DNA of 52,897 bases from Candidatus Parcubacteria bacterium (GCA_019661865.1 JAIFWJ010000002.1:1-52897), one strand, 5' to 3'; positions 36,249-46,296 are shown, counted from the stretch's first letter. The notes: generated by a model from the letters alone, not told the origin. Numbers and translations: made by a program.

Positions 36249-37477
36249 AAAAGATTCTTTTAATACTAATTGTTCTAGTTATCCTCGGCGGTGGTTGGTA
36301 TTACTACTCACACAGGAGCACTAATCCACTCGATGGGGGAACTATGGGGACTGACAACCCGTTTGGTAATGCTCCGGGTGGAAACTCTGGTGGAAGTAAC
36401 AGCGGTTCAAACTCCGGCCCAGGTACTGGCTCTGCATCCTCAGGGTCTACAAGCACTGGAGGCACAACGGCAAATGTAGCCCGACTCTTCAAGATCTCTT
36501 CTGACCCTGTGTCAGGCGCAGTCTTCATCACTAGGAATAAGTCTCAATATATACGTTATGTAGACCGAGCTACGGGTCACATATATGATGTGAATCCACT
36601 AAATCTCGAGAAAGTTTCTGCTACCAACAATACCCTTCCAAGAATTTATGACGCTTTATGGAAATCAGATGGAACAAGTGTTATTTTCAGAACTCTAGAG
36701 AGTGGTAGTGACACCGCGGACAACACCTTCATCACTCTTATAGCTTCCAAGTCGACTTCTACAGAACCTCTTTATACTGTTACTTCCACTTCAATGCGCG
36801 GCAATGTGGCTGACATGAAAGTAGGGCCAGGGAATAGTCTGGCTTATGTATTAAGCGATACCGGAAGTGTGGTTGTTTCAAACATCGATGGTACGAAGCC
36901 TACTAGCATTTATTCTTCTCCGTTTACTCAGTGGCGCCTTAACTGGTCTGACGCAGCACATGTGACGCTTACTACTGCCGCTAGTGCATTTGTCGATGGA
37001 TATTCATACAACATAAACATAAGTACAGGAGGAAGAACCAAACTTCTCGGCCCGCTCCAAGGCCTCACTACTCTTATGAGCCCAGACAACCTACGGGTTG
37101 CCTACTCATACAACGACGTAAACGGTATGAAATCATACATAGAAACTATTTCATCGAAATCTTCCGAGGAGTTGGTACCCAACACTCTTGTAGAGAAGTG
37201 CGCCTGGGATATAAAAAATAAAAATGTTATTTACTGCGGAGTGCCAAGCACTGGAGTAGTAGCAGGGGAACCAGATAAGTGGTACCAAGGGATAACACAT
37301 TACTCGGATAGAATTTGGAAATATGATACTACAAATCAGTATGCAGAACTTCTTACTGATCCGAAAAAAAGCTTCAACGTCGATCTAGACGTCATGAAAC
37401 CTAAGATATCCCCTGATGGAAAGTACATTGTGTTTATAAACAGAAGTGACTTATCACTCTGGGCACTTTCACTTTAA
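36242..37477 (+). CDS. Membrane-anchored beta-propeller-like protein
   Basis: N-terminal TM; Ser/Gly linker; repeated blades incl. MSPDNLRVAYSY, ISPDGKYIVFINRSDLSLWAL. Confidence 0.7.
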   Translation: MLKKILLILIVLVILGGGWYYYSHRSTNPLDGGTMGTDNPFGNAPGGNSGGSNSGSNSGPGTGSASSGSTSTGGTTANVARLFKISSDPVSGAVFITRNKSQYIRYVDRATGHIYDVNPLNLEKVSATNNTLPRIYDALWKSDGTSVIFRTLESGSDTADNTFITLIASKSTSTEPLYTVTSTSMRGNVADMKVGPGNSLAYVLSDTGSVVVSNIDGTKPTSIYSSPFTQWRLNWSDAAHVTLTTAASAFVDGYSYNINISTGGRTKLLGPLQGLTTLMSPDNLRVAYSYNDVNGMKSYIETISSKSSEELVPNTLVEKCAWDIKNKNVIYCGVPSTGVVAGEPDKWYQGITHYSDRIWKYDTTNQYAELLTDPKKSFNVDLDVMKPKISPDGKYIVFINRSDLSLWALSL

Positions 37478-37479
37478 CC

Positions 37480-38181
37480 CTAGGCTGTTTTCAATTTTCT
37501 TCTTACGAAGATCTCTTGAGCGATGGTGAATAAGTTTGTGGTAAACCAATACAAGGCGAGAACTCCAGAAACTTTATAAGCAATTAGGAACACTAGGACA
37601 GGAAAGACGTATTTCATCTGCTTCTGCATGTTAGCTGCCAAGTCATTGCCGCTACTTTGGGTATTCTGTGAACCTGCCAATCGAATCTGAAAGTAGGTAG
37701 CTAAGGATGCTAGCACTGCAAGGATTACACTTTTCTCTGTAAGATTCAGTCCGAGGAACTGAGTGGAGATATGCGCCGGAGCATGAACAAACGGATAGAG
37801 TATCTGAATATCAACATTTGGAAACCCCGCATGTGTAAAGATTCTATAGAGAGCAAGGATTATGGGAAGCTGGATAAAAAGTAGAAAGAAACTTGAAAAT
37901 GGATTAACTCCTGCTTCTCTATAGAGCTCTAGAGTTTTTTTAGCCTGTTCTTCTGTATTGTTTTTGTATTTTTCTTTTATCTCATTTAACTTCGGGGTAA
38001 TACTTTGCATCTTCACCTGAGTGACAACCGCCTTTTTAGAAATGGGAAAGAGAATGAGCCGCACCAAGATGGTAACAATGACAACGGCAATTCCTGCATC
38101 AGAAAACGGAACCACTGACAGAAGAAAGATCAGAACATTGTAGAGTGGATTGAATATAAGAACGTGATAGATCCAAGTCAT
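37480..38181 (-). CDS. yidC: YidC/Oxa1 membrane insertase
   Basis: PLYNVLIFLLSVVPFSDAGIAVVIVTILVRLILFPISKKAVVTQVKMQSITPKLNEIKEKYK. Confidence 0.95.
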   Translation of the reverse strand: MTWIYHVLIFNPLYNVLIFLLSVVPFSDAGIAVVIVTILVRLILFPISKKAVVTQVKMQSITPKLNEIKEKYKNNTEEQAKKTLELYREAGVNPFSSFFLLFIQLPIILALYRIFTHAGFPNVDIQILYPFVHAPAHISTQFLGLNLTEKSVILAVLASLATYFQIRLAGSQNTQSSGNDLAANMQKQMKYVFPVLVFLIAYKVSGVLALYWFTTNLFTIAQEIFVRRKLKTA

Positions 38182-38188
38182 TGGAGCA

Positions 38189-38500
38189 TTATATCAAAAG
38201 GTCCCTAAGAATTGCCTCCAGACTCTTGCCCCGGAGCTTCTCAGCCCCTGGTCTGGCAGTAAGAAGATAAAGCCCCGGCTTTAACTTAGAGAAAATAGGT
38301 CCAATAGCAGAGTAAACCCTACGCCTGACAGTATTTCGCACTACAGCGCTCTTAGAGACCTTCTTCGACACCGAGACACCCACCCGCACAACCTCAGACT
38401 TACCAGTCTTTAGCAAAAAAGCACCAGAATTAGCCATTTTTTGGCTTTTTTCTAGCTTACTAAACAGAGCTCGCGAGAGCCTCTTGGCTTTAGGGAGCAT
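38189..38500 (-). CDS. rnpA: Ribonuclease P protein component
   Basis: RVGVSVSKKVSKSAVVRNTVRRRVYSAI, between yidC and rpmH. Confidence 0.9.
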   Translation of the reverse strand: MLPKAKRLSRALFSKLEKSQKMANSGAFLLKTGKSEVVRVGVSVSKKVSKSAVVRNTVRRRVYSAIGPIFSKLKPGLYLLTARPGAEKLRGKSLEAILRDLLI

Positions 38501-38634
38501 TATACAGCTAGGCGCTTGCGGCCCTTGTGTCGGCGAGATTTCAAAACTCGTCTACCTCCGCTGGTTTTAGATCTCTTCCTGAATCCATGGACTCGGGCGC
38601 GCTTGCGTTTCTTCGGTTGGTATGTCGTCGACAT
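38500..38634 (-). CDS. rpmH: 50S ribosomal protein L34
   Basis: Not in ORF track; reverse strand reads [49 protein letters not shown] overlap with rnpA start. Confidence 0.95.
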   Translation of the reverse strand: MSTTYQPKKRKRARVHGFRKRSKTSGGRRVLKSRRHKGRKRLAV

Positions 38635-38725
38635 GATTTAACAAGTTATGAACACATTATAAACACTTTTCAGCCTTAGAACAAGACTTCCTACCTGAAG
38701 GAGAAAAGTTATACTGTTGTACAAC

Positions 38726-40075
38726 ATGCGAGATTACAAGGAACTATGGCATTCCGTTCTAGTAGAAATTGAACTTGCTATCTCGCGGGCCAACTTTACC
38801 ACCTGGTTTAAAGATACTCACATCGTTAAGGAAGAGGGGGGAACGGTGGTTCTCTCAGTACCCAACGCTTTTGCTAAAGAGTGGCTCATGGAAAGGTACC
38901 ACACCATGATCCTGAAGGCTCTACGGGGGGTAGAGAGCTCCGTCCACGCCATAGAGTATGTGGTAAACAAGGAAGAAACTCGAAGAAGAGAGGAAAGAGC
39001 CTTGGGAGACGCTCTAGGTATGCGAGAGTTGCCCCTACAAGAACCTCAGATAAACAAAGAGGACGGATTGAACCCTCGCTACACCTTCGAGACCTTTATC
39101 ATTGGTCCATTTAACGAGCTTGCTCACGCTGCTGCACAGGCTGTTATAAAGAAGCCTGGGATTATGTATAACCCACTCTTTATCTATGGCTCAACAGGTC
39201 ACGGAAAGACCCATTTAATCCAGGCCATAGGCAACTTTGTGAAAAATACTAGTCCGGGCAAGAAAGTTTTCTATATGACATCTGAGAAATTCGGGCAGGA
39301 CTGCATGAACGCCCTCCAAACTCAGAAAATGTCCGTATTTAAGGAAAAATATCGTAAATACGACGTGCTTATCATGGACGATATTCAATTTTTCTCAGAA
39401 AAACAGAAGTTCCAGGAGGAACTCTTCCACCTTTTTAACACTCTATACGACAACAACAAGCAAATTATCTTCTCTTCAGACAAACACCCACATTTTATCC
39501 CAGGTCTAGAAGATAGACTTAAGTCCCGCTTTGCTGCTGGGATGATTGTAGATATCCCGCCACCAGATCAAGAGTCTCGAATAGCCATACTTATGAATAA
39601 ATCTCGTACTCAGGATCTAAATCTTTCTCCTGAGATTATCGAGTATCTAGCACACTCTATAAGTGGAAACATTAGAGACCTCGAGGGTGTCGTTAACACC
39701 CTGGCGGTCCATGCCCAACTTAAAGGCCGTGAGATTACTCTCTCTGACGCCCGAAACTTCATTAAGAACAATGCCAAGCCGAAGAAGTCTGTGGCCATTA
39801 AAGATATTGTAAAAATAATTTCCGATTTCTACTCAATAGAAGAGGAGAGTATATATGAGAAGACCAGGAGGAAGGAGGTTATTAAGCCCAGACAAATAAT
39901 AATGTACATTTTACGAGAGGATTTCAACATCTCTTACCCCTCTATCGGACAAAAGTTGGGTGGCAGAGACCACACAACAGTTATCCATTCTTGCGAGAAA
40001 ATAAAAGGCGATCTTAAGGAAGACCAGAGTCTGTCGCAAGAAATTAATCAGATTAGGAATCTTTTAGCGGTATAA
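38726..40075 (+). CDS. dnaA: Chromosomal replication initiator protein DnaA
   Basis: NPLFIYGSTGHGKTHLIQAIGN, DVLIMDDIQFFSEKQKFQEELFHLFN, GGRDHTTVIHSCEKI. Confidence 0.97.
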   Translation: MRDYKELWHSVLVEIELAISRANFTTWFKDTHIVKEEGGTVVLSVPNAFAKEWLMERYHTMILKALRGVESSVHAIEYVVNKEETRRREERALGDALGMRELPLQEPQINKEDGLNPRYTFETFIIGPFNELAHAAAQAVIKKPGIMYNPLFIYGSTGHGKTHLIQAIGNFVKNTSPGKKVFYMTSEKFGQDCMNALQTQKMSVFKEKYRKYDVLIMDDIQFFSEKQKFQEELFHLFNTLYDNNKQIIFSSDKHPHFIPGLEDRLKSRFAAGMIVDIPPPDQESRIAILMNKSRTQDLNLSPEIIEYLAHSISGNIRDLEGVVNTLAVHAQLKGREITLSDARNFIKNNAKPKKSVAIKDIVKIISDFYSIEEESIYEKTRRKEVIKPRQIIMYILREDFNISYPSIGQKLGGRDHTTVIHSCEKIKGDLKEDQSLSQEINQIRNLLAV

Positions 40076-40287
40076 CCTGTGGAATAAATGTTTACAAACT
40101 GAAGCTACGAGTGGAATAAATCAGCAGTTATGAACAGAGAAACAGAAAACAAAGAAAAAGCTATCTCCGATATTAATTCTTATACACATTTTAATTTTTT
40201 AAAAAACAAGATTCCATCTCTCAACAAAGAGCTTAAAAAGTTTTCCCCAGTTTCCACACCCCTAATAGTATTAACAAGTATTTATAT
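40076..40287. other. Candidate oriC (dnaA-dnaN intergenic, AT-rich, DnaA-box-like repeats)
   Basis: TTATGAACA 40128-40136, TTATACACA 40180-40188, GTGGAATAAAT direct repeats 40079 and 40111, AT-rich TTTTAATTTTTTAAAAAA stretch. Confidence 0.6.
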
Positions 40288-41400
40288 ATGAAAATAGAAT
40301 CTATTAGAGAAACACTTGTGGACGCAGTCTCTCGGGCGGAGAAGGTGTCAGGAAGAAACACAACCTTACCTGTGCTTGCTGGCATCTTACTTTCAACAGA
40401 CAAAAATCAACTTATTCTAAAGGCCACTAATTTAGATTTGGGAATTACAATTAAAGTGCCCGTTAAGGTTTCTCTAGAAGGAAAGGTGGTTGTACCGGCC
40501 CAAACTCTTAATCAGTTTCTAAACTCTATATCGAAAGAAAAATCTATCAGTCTCGAAAGTGTGAACCAGACTTTAAAGATAGTAACCTCTGGAAGTAGGG
40601 CCACGTTTAAAACTCTTCCTACAGAGGACTTTCCCATCATTCCAGAGCTAAGTGATGACCTGGCCTTCACTATGCCCACACGGGACTTTATAGGCGGTCT
40701 GAAGGCTGTTTCCTTTGCCGCTGCTCAAGGAAGTATGAAGCCAGAACTTTCCTCGGTTTTAGTTTCCTACCAGGGAGATGAATTGGTGTTTGCTGCTACG
40801 GATTCGTTTAGGCTGGCAGAAAAGAGAATTAAGGTAAAAAAGATTCCCCATTTTAATCAACTTCTCATTCCGGCTAAAAACGCTTCAGATGTGGTTAGGC
40901 TTTTCGATGGAATATCAGACGATCTGTCCGTTACCTTAGGAGATAATCAAATTGCCTTGAGGTCGGGAAATGTCTGCTTAACTTCAAGGGTTATTGACGG
41001 AACGTTCCCGGACTATAAACAGATAATTAAACAAATTTTTCTTGAAGAAAACATTTCTAGGGTCGTAGTTCTAAAACAAGATTTAACTAATGCTCTTAAA
41101 ACAGCTGTCGTCTTTTCAGATAATTTTAATCAGCTTATTCTAAAGGTAGTTCCTAAAGAAAAAGTCTTTCAGATAGAGTCTAAGAACAAGGATGTGGGAG
41201 AGAATGAGCAGTCTGTGCCAGCTGTGATAGAGGGTAAGGAGGTGACGATGAGTGTTAATAGCAGATATTTCACTGACAGTTTCCAGTCCATAGGGGTAGA
41301 TAGCATGAGTTTAAGTTTTAGTGGTGAGGGCCGGCCGATCTTGATACAAGGAGTGGGTGATAAAAGCTTTTTGTACATTGTGATGCCAATGAATAGATAA
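40288..41400 (+). CDS. dnaN: DNA polymerase III beta subunit (sliding clamp)
   Basis: SGRNTTLPVLAGILLSTDKNQLILKATNLDLGI..., VPAQTLNQFLNSI. Confidence 0.95.
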   Translation: MKIESIRETLVDAVSRAEKVSGRNTTLPVLAGILLSTDKNQLILKATNLDLGITIKVPVKVSLEGKVVVPAQTLNQFLNSISKEKSISLESVNQTLKIVTSGSRATFKTLPTEDFPIIPELSDDLAFTMPTRDFIGGLKAVSFAAAQGSMKPELSSVLVSYQGDELVFAATDSFRLAEKRIKVKKIPHFNQLLIPAKNASDVVRLFDGISDDLSVTLGDNQIALRSGNVCLTSRVIDGTFPDYKQIIKQIFLEENISRVVVLKQDLTNALKTAVVFSDNFNQLILKVVPKEKVFQIESKNKDVGENEQSVPAVIEGKEVTMSVNSRYFTDSFQSIGVDSMSLSFSGEGRPILIQGVGDKSFLYIVMPMNR

Positions 41401-41415
41401 GTTTAAATAGATAAA

Positions 41416-41673
41416 ATGAAAAATCTTGACTCTTTACTGGAAAGAATCTCGAAATCACTGGGTAGGTCTGTGGTAGAGAAAGATCTAGTAATTTCGTGTC
41501 TTAAAAAGGTGCTAGATATTAGCTTCCTAGCAGAGGATATATCTATAAAAAATGGCACACTTGAAATTCACACAACTCCAACCAAGAAAAGTTTAATAAA
41601 AATTAAAGAATCACAAATTTTGCGAGAGCTTAACGAGGGTGGAGTTAGAGTAGAAAGAGTTTTCTATAAGTAA
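41416..41673 (+). CDS. DUF721/DciA-like small protein (putative helicase-loader homolog)
   Basis: 85 aa; ISIKNGTLEIHTTPTKKSLIKIKESQILRELNEGGVRVERVFYK resembles DciA core; located after dnaA-dnaN. Confidence 0.5.
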   Translation: MKNLDSLLERISKSLGRSVVEKDLVISCLKKVLDISFLAEDISIKNGTLEIHTTPTKKSLIKIKESQILRELNEGGVRVERVFYK

Positions 41674-41683
41674 TTAAAGTAAT

Positions 41684-43921
41684 CTAGAAGAATGGAATGC
41701 CAGTGCCGTATCCGGCGCCGTTTTGCTCTGGTCTTGGCTGAGATTGGGTTGGTTGGGCGGGTTGAGTGTTCGTTTGTATTGTCGTTCCAGCTTCACTAAC
41801 ACCGTTTTCTGTAGCCCACTTGCGCACAGAGTATTCCCAATTCTTAAACTGGGGATCGGATGCAGGGTTTAGGGGTATTGGACCGCGAGGATTGTTTTTA
41901 TCTACCCAGTAGAGTATCGAGTGTACACCTCCAGTGACAGTCTCTACAGAGTTGTAACCATTACTTGATACACTAGAGACTCCACCTTGCCAAATACCTC
42001 GAAGCACAGGTTTTAGTGTTGGATCAATTGCCGGAGGTGCTGGAAAAGTTTCTACAGGAAGGTTGGGTAGAATCTGATCCATTAGTGCTCGCCACAGAGG
42101 TGCAATGATGTAACCAGAAACTTTTTTATCCATTGGAGTGTTGTCATTATTTCCTGCCCAAGCACCCACGGCAATGTTTGGTGTGTATCCCACAATCCAG
42201 GCATCTTTATAATCATTGGTAGTACCAGTTTTTACCGCAACCTGCCTATCGGGGAAATAAAGGACCGAGTTAGCGCCGTAGGCAGGAGTTCTAGCCGCAT
42301 TATCCGAAAGAATACTGCTTATCATCCGAGCTGTTTCGGAAGGGAGTACAGGCTTAGGAGACTGGGCAAAGCTCTGAACCACATTTCCACTTAAGTCCTC
42401 AATACGAAGGACAGGATTATATGGATTTCTCACACCGTCGTTTGCAAAGGTTGAGTAAGCAGAAACCATGTCGAGTAGAGTTACCTCCCCGCCTCCAAGC
42501 ACAAGTGTTAATCCATATTGGTTCGAATCGGCTAGTCCTTGAATTCCCATGTTATGGGCCAAGTTAATGGAGTCTTGGATGCCGGCAAGATAAAGAGCTT
42601 CGACTGCGGGAATATTTATAGACTGAGCTAAGGCATCGCGGATTGTCATAGGACCTCGATATTTCTCGTCGTAGTCAACCGGAGAGTAGCATCCATTTTC
42701 AGATGTTAAGTCGTCGGACTTACAAGCACTTGAGAATTGAGTAGGAACATCGAAGAGAACGGTACTCGGAGTGTATCCTTTATTAAACAGTGTTGAGTAG
42801 ACGAATGGTTTAAATGTGGAACCGGGTTGTCTATGAGCCGTGGTGACATTGAAGTTGCCCCCATTAGCTGTGTCGAAATAGTTTCGTGATCCAACCATGG
42901 CCAGAATGTCGCCGGTTTTCGGATCTATTACAACTATGCCGTTATTCTTGGCGTGGAATTTAGTTTCATTTATGTCACCGTACTCTTTGGCTACTGCCTC
43001 GGCCTTCTTCTGGATGTCGTAGTCGAGTGTGGTAATTACTTTAAACCCTCCTCGCTCTAAGAATTCTGGTCCGAATTTATTTTCCAGATAATCGATAATG
43101 TAGAAGACGAAGTGAGGAGCTTTCAGTCCAGAAGCTTCCTCCTTTGGTCTAAATGTTACTACCTCAGCCATAGCCTTGTTGTAGTCATCTTGTGAGAGGA
43201 AGTTATTTGTAAGCATTTCCTTCAAAACTAAATTCTTTCTACTCTCCAAGGCTTCGCGGTGTTGTCCATAAGGTGAGTAGTAGCTTGGAGCCTTGGCTAG
43301 AGCGGCTAAGTATGCAGCTTCTGACACGGTTACATCGTGCGAGGATTTGCCGAAGAAGTTCTGGGAAGCTTCTTCAACTCCGTATATTCTTCCTCCATAA
43401 GGGATTTCGTTTAGATAAAGATTAAGGATTTGATCTTTGGAAAGAGCTTTGTCGAGTTTTATGGCCAGTATCCATTCCTTCAGTTTCCTGGTTGGGGTTT
43501 TATCATTGGTGAGAATGGTGTTTTTAACTACTTGTTGAGTGATGGTTGAACCTCCTTGGTTAAAGGAGAGCGTGGCCACGTTTACAAATATGGCTCGCAT
43601 GATGGAACTTATCTTTATTCCTCCGTGGTTATAAAAGTCCTTGTCCTCAATAGCAAGAGTTGCGTCCTTAATATTCTTAGAAATATTCTCAAACGGTACT
43701 TGGGTTCGGAGGATATCCTGAGACATGTCATAAAGAAGCACGGTGCCCGTGCGATCGTAGATCTTCGCTGACTGAACGACCTTCCTGTCTGAAAGATCAT
43801 CAAGTGACGGCAGGCGCAAGGTGGCCAGCCAGAGAAAACCTCCTCCCAACACAAAGAGTAATATCGAGAGAATTATAAACCACCTATTGCGGCGCAAATT
43901 GCCCGCACGACGCTCCTTCAT
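41684..43921 (-). CDS. Penicillin-binding protein 1A family (transglycosylase/transpeptidase)
   Basis: TLAIEDKDFYNHGGI, GGSTITQQVVKN, RQPGSTFKPFVYS, KTGTTNDYKDAWIVGYTP. Confidence 0.95.
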   Translation of the reverse strand: MKERRAGNLRRNRWFIILSILLFVLGGGFLWLATLRLPSLDDLSDRKVVQSAKIYDRTGTVLLYDMSQDILRTQVPFENISKNIKDATLAIEDKDFYNHGGIKISSIMRAIFVNVATLSFNQGGSTITQQVVKNTILTNDKTPTRKLKEWILAIKLDKALSKDQILNLYLNEIPYGGRIYGVEEASQNFFGKSSHDVTVSEAAYLAALAKAPSYYSPYGQHREALESRKNLVLKEMLTNNFLSQDDYNKAMAEVVTFRPKEEASGLKAPHFVFYIIDYLENKFGPEFLERGGFKVITTLDYDIQKKAEAVAKEYGDINETKFHAKNNGIVVIDPKTGDILAMVGSRNYFDTANGGNFNVTTAHRQPGSTFKPFVYSTLFNKGYTPSTVLFDVPTQFSSACKSDDLTSENGCYSPVDYDEKYRGPMTIRDALAQSINIPAVEALYLAGIQDSINLAHNMGIQGLADSNQYGLTLVLGGGEVTLLDMVSAYSTFANDGVRNPYNPVLRIEDLSGNVVQSFAQSPKPVLPSETARMISSILSDNAARTPAYGANSVLYFPDRQVAVKTGTTNDYKDAWIVGYTPNIAVGAWAGNNDNTPMDKKVSGYIIAPLWRALMDQILPNLPVETFPAPPAIDPTLKPVLRGIWQGGVSSVSSNGYNSVETVTGGVHSILYWVDKNNPRGPIPLNPASDPQFKNWEYSVRKWATENGVSEAGTTIQTNTQPAQPTQSQPRPEQNGAGYGTGIPFF

Positions 43922-43951
43922 AAATGCATTCTAACATGCTAGATTACTTGA

Positions 43952-45349
43952 ATGGAAACCGATATTGAGTCCCTCATTACACGCGGAGTTGGTACCTTTA
44001 TCGACCCCGAAGGTAGCTTCAAGGAGAAACTTCTCAAAAAAGCTCAGGGTGAATACCCTCAAGATATTGTTATAAAACTTGGAGTGGATCCATCTCGTCC
44101 TGATATTCACCTCGGTCACGCAGTGATCTTACGCAAACTCCGTCAATTTCAAGACGTGGGCTGTAAGGTTATCTTTCTAGTAGGAGACTTCACGGCCCGC
44201 ATTGGAGATCCAGAAGGAAAAGGCAAGACTCGACCCGAGATTGAACAAGCCGAAGTAGATAAAAATGCCCAAACCTATATTGATCAAGTTGGGAAAATTT
44301 TACGAACCGAGGATCCGAAGCTTTTCTCCTGGATTAGAAATTCTGATTGGTTCACCAATATCACAGACCTAAATCTTCCTGATGATTACCAAATATCACT
44401 CGATGTCACAGTGGATGAAAAGACTGCTAAGGTTAAATTTCCTCCGAACTCCACTGTTGGCAAGGCCATTGTCTTCGAGGAATCTCGTATGCAGAAGAAG
44501 TTAGGCACGCCAGGGATTTACAGTATTACTCTAAACGGACTTCTTTGGACTCTTCGACACTTCACCTTCTCCAGACTCTCCGACAGAGATATGTTTCAAG
44601 ATCGCTTGAAAGGTGGAGGAGAACTCTATATGCATGAGATGCTCTATCCAGTTCTCCAGGGGATTGATTCTGTGGCTATCGCACGTATATATGGGTCATG
44701 TGATTTGGAGATTGGTGGGACGGATCAAACATTTAACATGCTTGCAGGTAGAGATGCCATGAAAGCAAACAAGATAGCTCCTCAATCGGTTATGTCACTT
44801 GAAATTCTTCCCGGACTTGACGGCACAGAGAAGATGTCTAAGTCCTCAGACAATTACATTGCCATTACGGATTTATCAGGAGATATGTACGGCAAGGTTA
44901 TGTCTATACCGGACGCAGTTATCCCACAATACTTCCGTCTAGCAACATACACTCCGGACAATGAGATAAAAAACATTGAAAAGAAACTTGGGGAGAATAA
45001 GGAGAACCCTCGCGATATAAAAATGCGTCTTGCACGTGAGATCGTGGCTATTTATCACGGAGAAGAAGCCGCTAAGCATGCAGAGGAGGATTTCGTTTCT
45101 ACGTTTAGAGATAAGAGCGTGCCTAAGGACACCCAGAGAGTTAAAGTTTCTTCTGGAACTAAGCTCGTGGACGTAGTTTTATCCCAAGGACTAGTTGAAT
45201 CAAAGAGTGAGTTCGCTCGTCTAATACGTGAGGGAGCAATCAGAAATGCTGAAAGCGAGGAGGTCATCAGTGCTCCAGACTTCACGATCGAAATTTCCCA
45301 GACCTTGAAAATTGGCAAGAGACGGTTTATATCTATAGAGATTCTTTAG
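43952..45349 (+). CDS. tyrS: Tyrosyl-tRNA synthetase
   Basis: KLGVDPSRPDIHLGHAVILRKLRQFQDVG, EKMSKSSDN, C-terminal S4-like domain. Confidence 0.93.
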   Translation: METDIESLITRGVGTFIDPEGSFKEKLLKKAQGEYPQDIVIKLGVDPSRPDIHLGHAVILRKLRQFQDVGCKVIFLVGDFTARIGDPEGKGKTRPEIEQAEVDKNAQTYIDQVGKILRTEDPKLFSWIRNSDWFTNITDLNLPDDYQISLDVTVDEKTAKVKFPPNSTVGKAIVFEESRMQKKLGTPGIYSITLNGLLWTLRHFTFSRLSDRDMFQDRLKGGGELYMHEMLYPVLQGIDSVAIARIYGSCDLEIGGTDQTFNMLAGRDAMKANKIAPQSVMSLEILPGLDGTEKMSKSSDNYIAITDLSGDMYGKVMSIPDAVIPQYFRLATYTPDNEIKNIEKKLGENKENPRDIKMRLAREIVAIYHGEEAAKHAEEDFVSTFRDKSVPKDTQRVKVSSGTKLVDVVLSQGLVESKSEFARLIREGAIRNAESEEVISAPDFTIEISQTLKIGKRRFISIEIL

Positions 45350-45364
45350 AAGTTAACAGACAAC

Positions 45365-46069
45365 ATGAAATCACAAGAAAAGCAGCGCGGCTTGATTATT
45401 CCGCTTATAGCCCTAGGGGTGATGCTCGTCCTCGGAGGTGTGCTTTACTATTACTCGCATCGGGAGAATGGCCAAATAGCCCAGAACGGTAACCCTGCGG
45501 CTATAGGAGTCGTAACCAGTACACCCGTCGTCTTGGGCACACTTACCCCAGGACCCGTATTTGGAGAGGTAACGCCTTCCAGGCCTATTACCTCAAGTCC
45601 TAAGCCCATAAAGCCTAAAGTTACCCGGCCCATAGCTACCTCTTACAGATATACCGGAAGTGCCATAGAGGGCTTAGCCGAGGTCTCAAGTCGGGGGGTA
45701 CTTGCTGAAAGGCTGGGTTGGAATACCTTTACTAACCGAGATTACAGCTATGCCCTAAGTTTCCCTCGTGAGTGGTCACAAGTTGGAGGGGGGAACCTGG
45801 TTCTTGCTGGAGCCGGAGGTGCACAGGTTTCTGTCTCGGCTGGAAGTGTGGCCGGACAAGATCTCGCCACGTTCGCGGTACAAAGTGGAGCAACTAGTGC
45901 CACAGCAACTACGGTAAATGGGTACCAAGCAGTGAAATCCTACGAAGGAGCTTCAACGGTATATTACATAGTAAATGGAGATATGGGATACCGGATCGCT
46001 CTCAGTGGAGTCTCGGAAAGCTTAAGTCGGGCGATACTTCTCACATTTACCTTCACTTCATATAGATAA
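45365..46069 (+). CDS. Single-TM hypothetical protein
   Basis: 234 aa with N-terminal TM and C-terminal beta-rich domain. Confidence 0.7.
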   Translation: MKSQEKQRGLIIPLIALGVMLVLGGVLYYYSHRENGQIAQNGNPAAIGVVTSTPVVLGTLTPGPVFGEVTPSRPITSSPKPIKPKVTRPIATSYRYTGSAIEGLAEVSSRGVLAERLGWNTFTNRDYSYALSFPREWSQVGGGNLVLAGAGGAQVSVSAGSVAGQDLATFAVQSGATSATATTVNGYQAVKSYEGASTVYYIVNGDMGYRIALSGVSESLSRAILLTFTFTSYR

Positions 46070-46071
46070 AT

Positions 46072-46099
46072 GATAAAACCCCTTAAAAGGGGTTTTATC
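46072..46099. terminator. Bidirectional terminator
   Basis: GATAAAACCCCTTAAAAGGGGTTTTATC. Confidence 0.9.
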
Positions 46100-46101
46100 G
46101 A

Positions 46102-46296
46102 CTAGTACCCTCCCTCTTCTCCATCTTCCTCATCGTCGAGGTCTATGGGCTCACCGTCATCATCATCGCCATCATCCATAGTGAACTCCTCGCCCTCTTC
46201 TTCACCCTCTTCCTCTTTAAGGGCCTTATCGAGATCTACGGTCTCTTCTTCGTCCTCGGATTCCTCGTCGTTTTTAACTACATCATCGTCTGGCAT
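46102..46296 (-). CDS. Highly acidic small protein
   Basis: 64 aa, majority Asp/Glu, between terminator and ruvC. Confidence 0.6.
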   Translation of the reverse strand: MPDDDVVKNDEESEDEEETVDLDKALKEEEGEEEGEEFTMDDGDDDDGEPIDLDDEEDGEEGGY

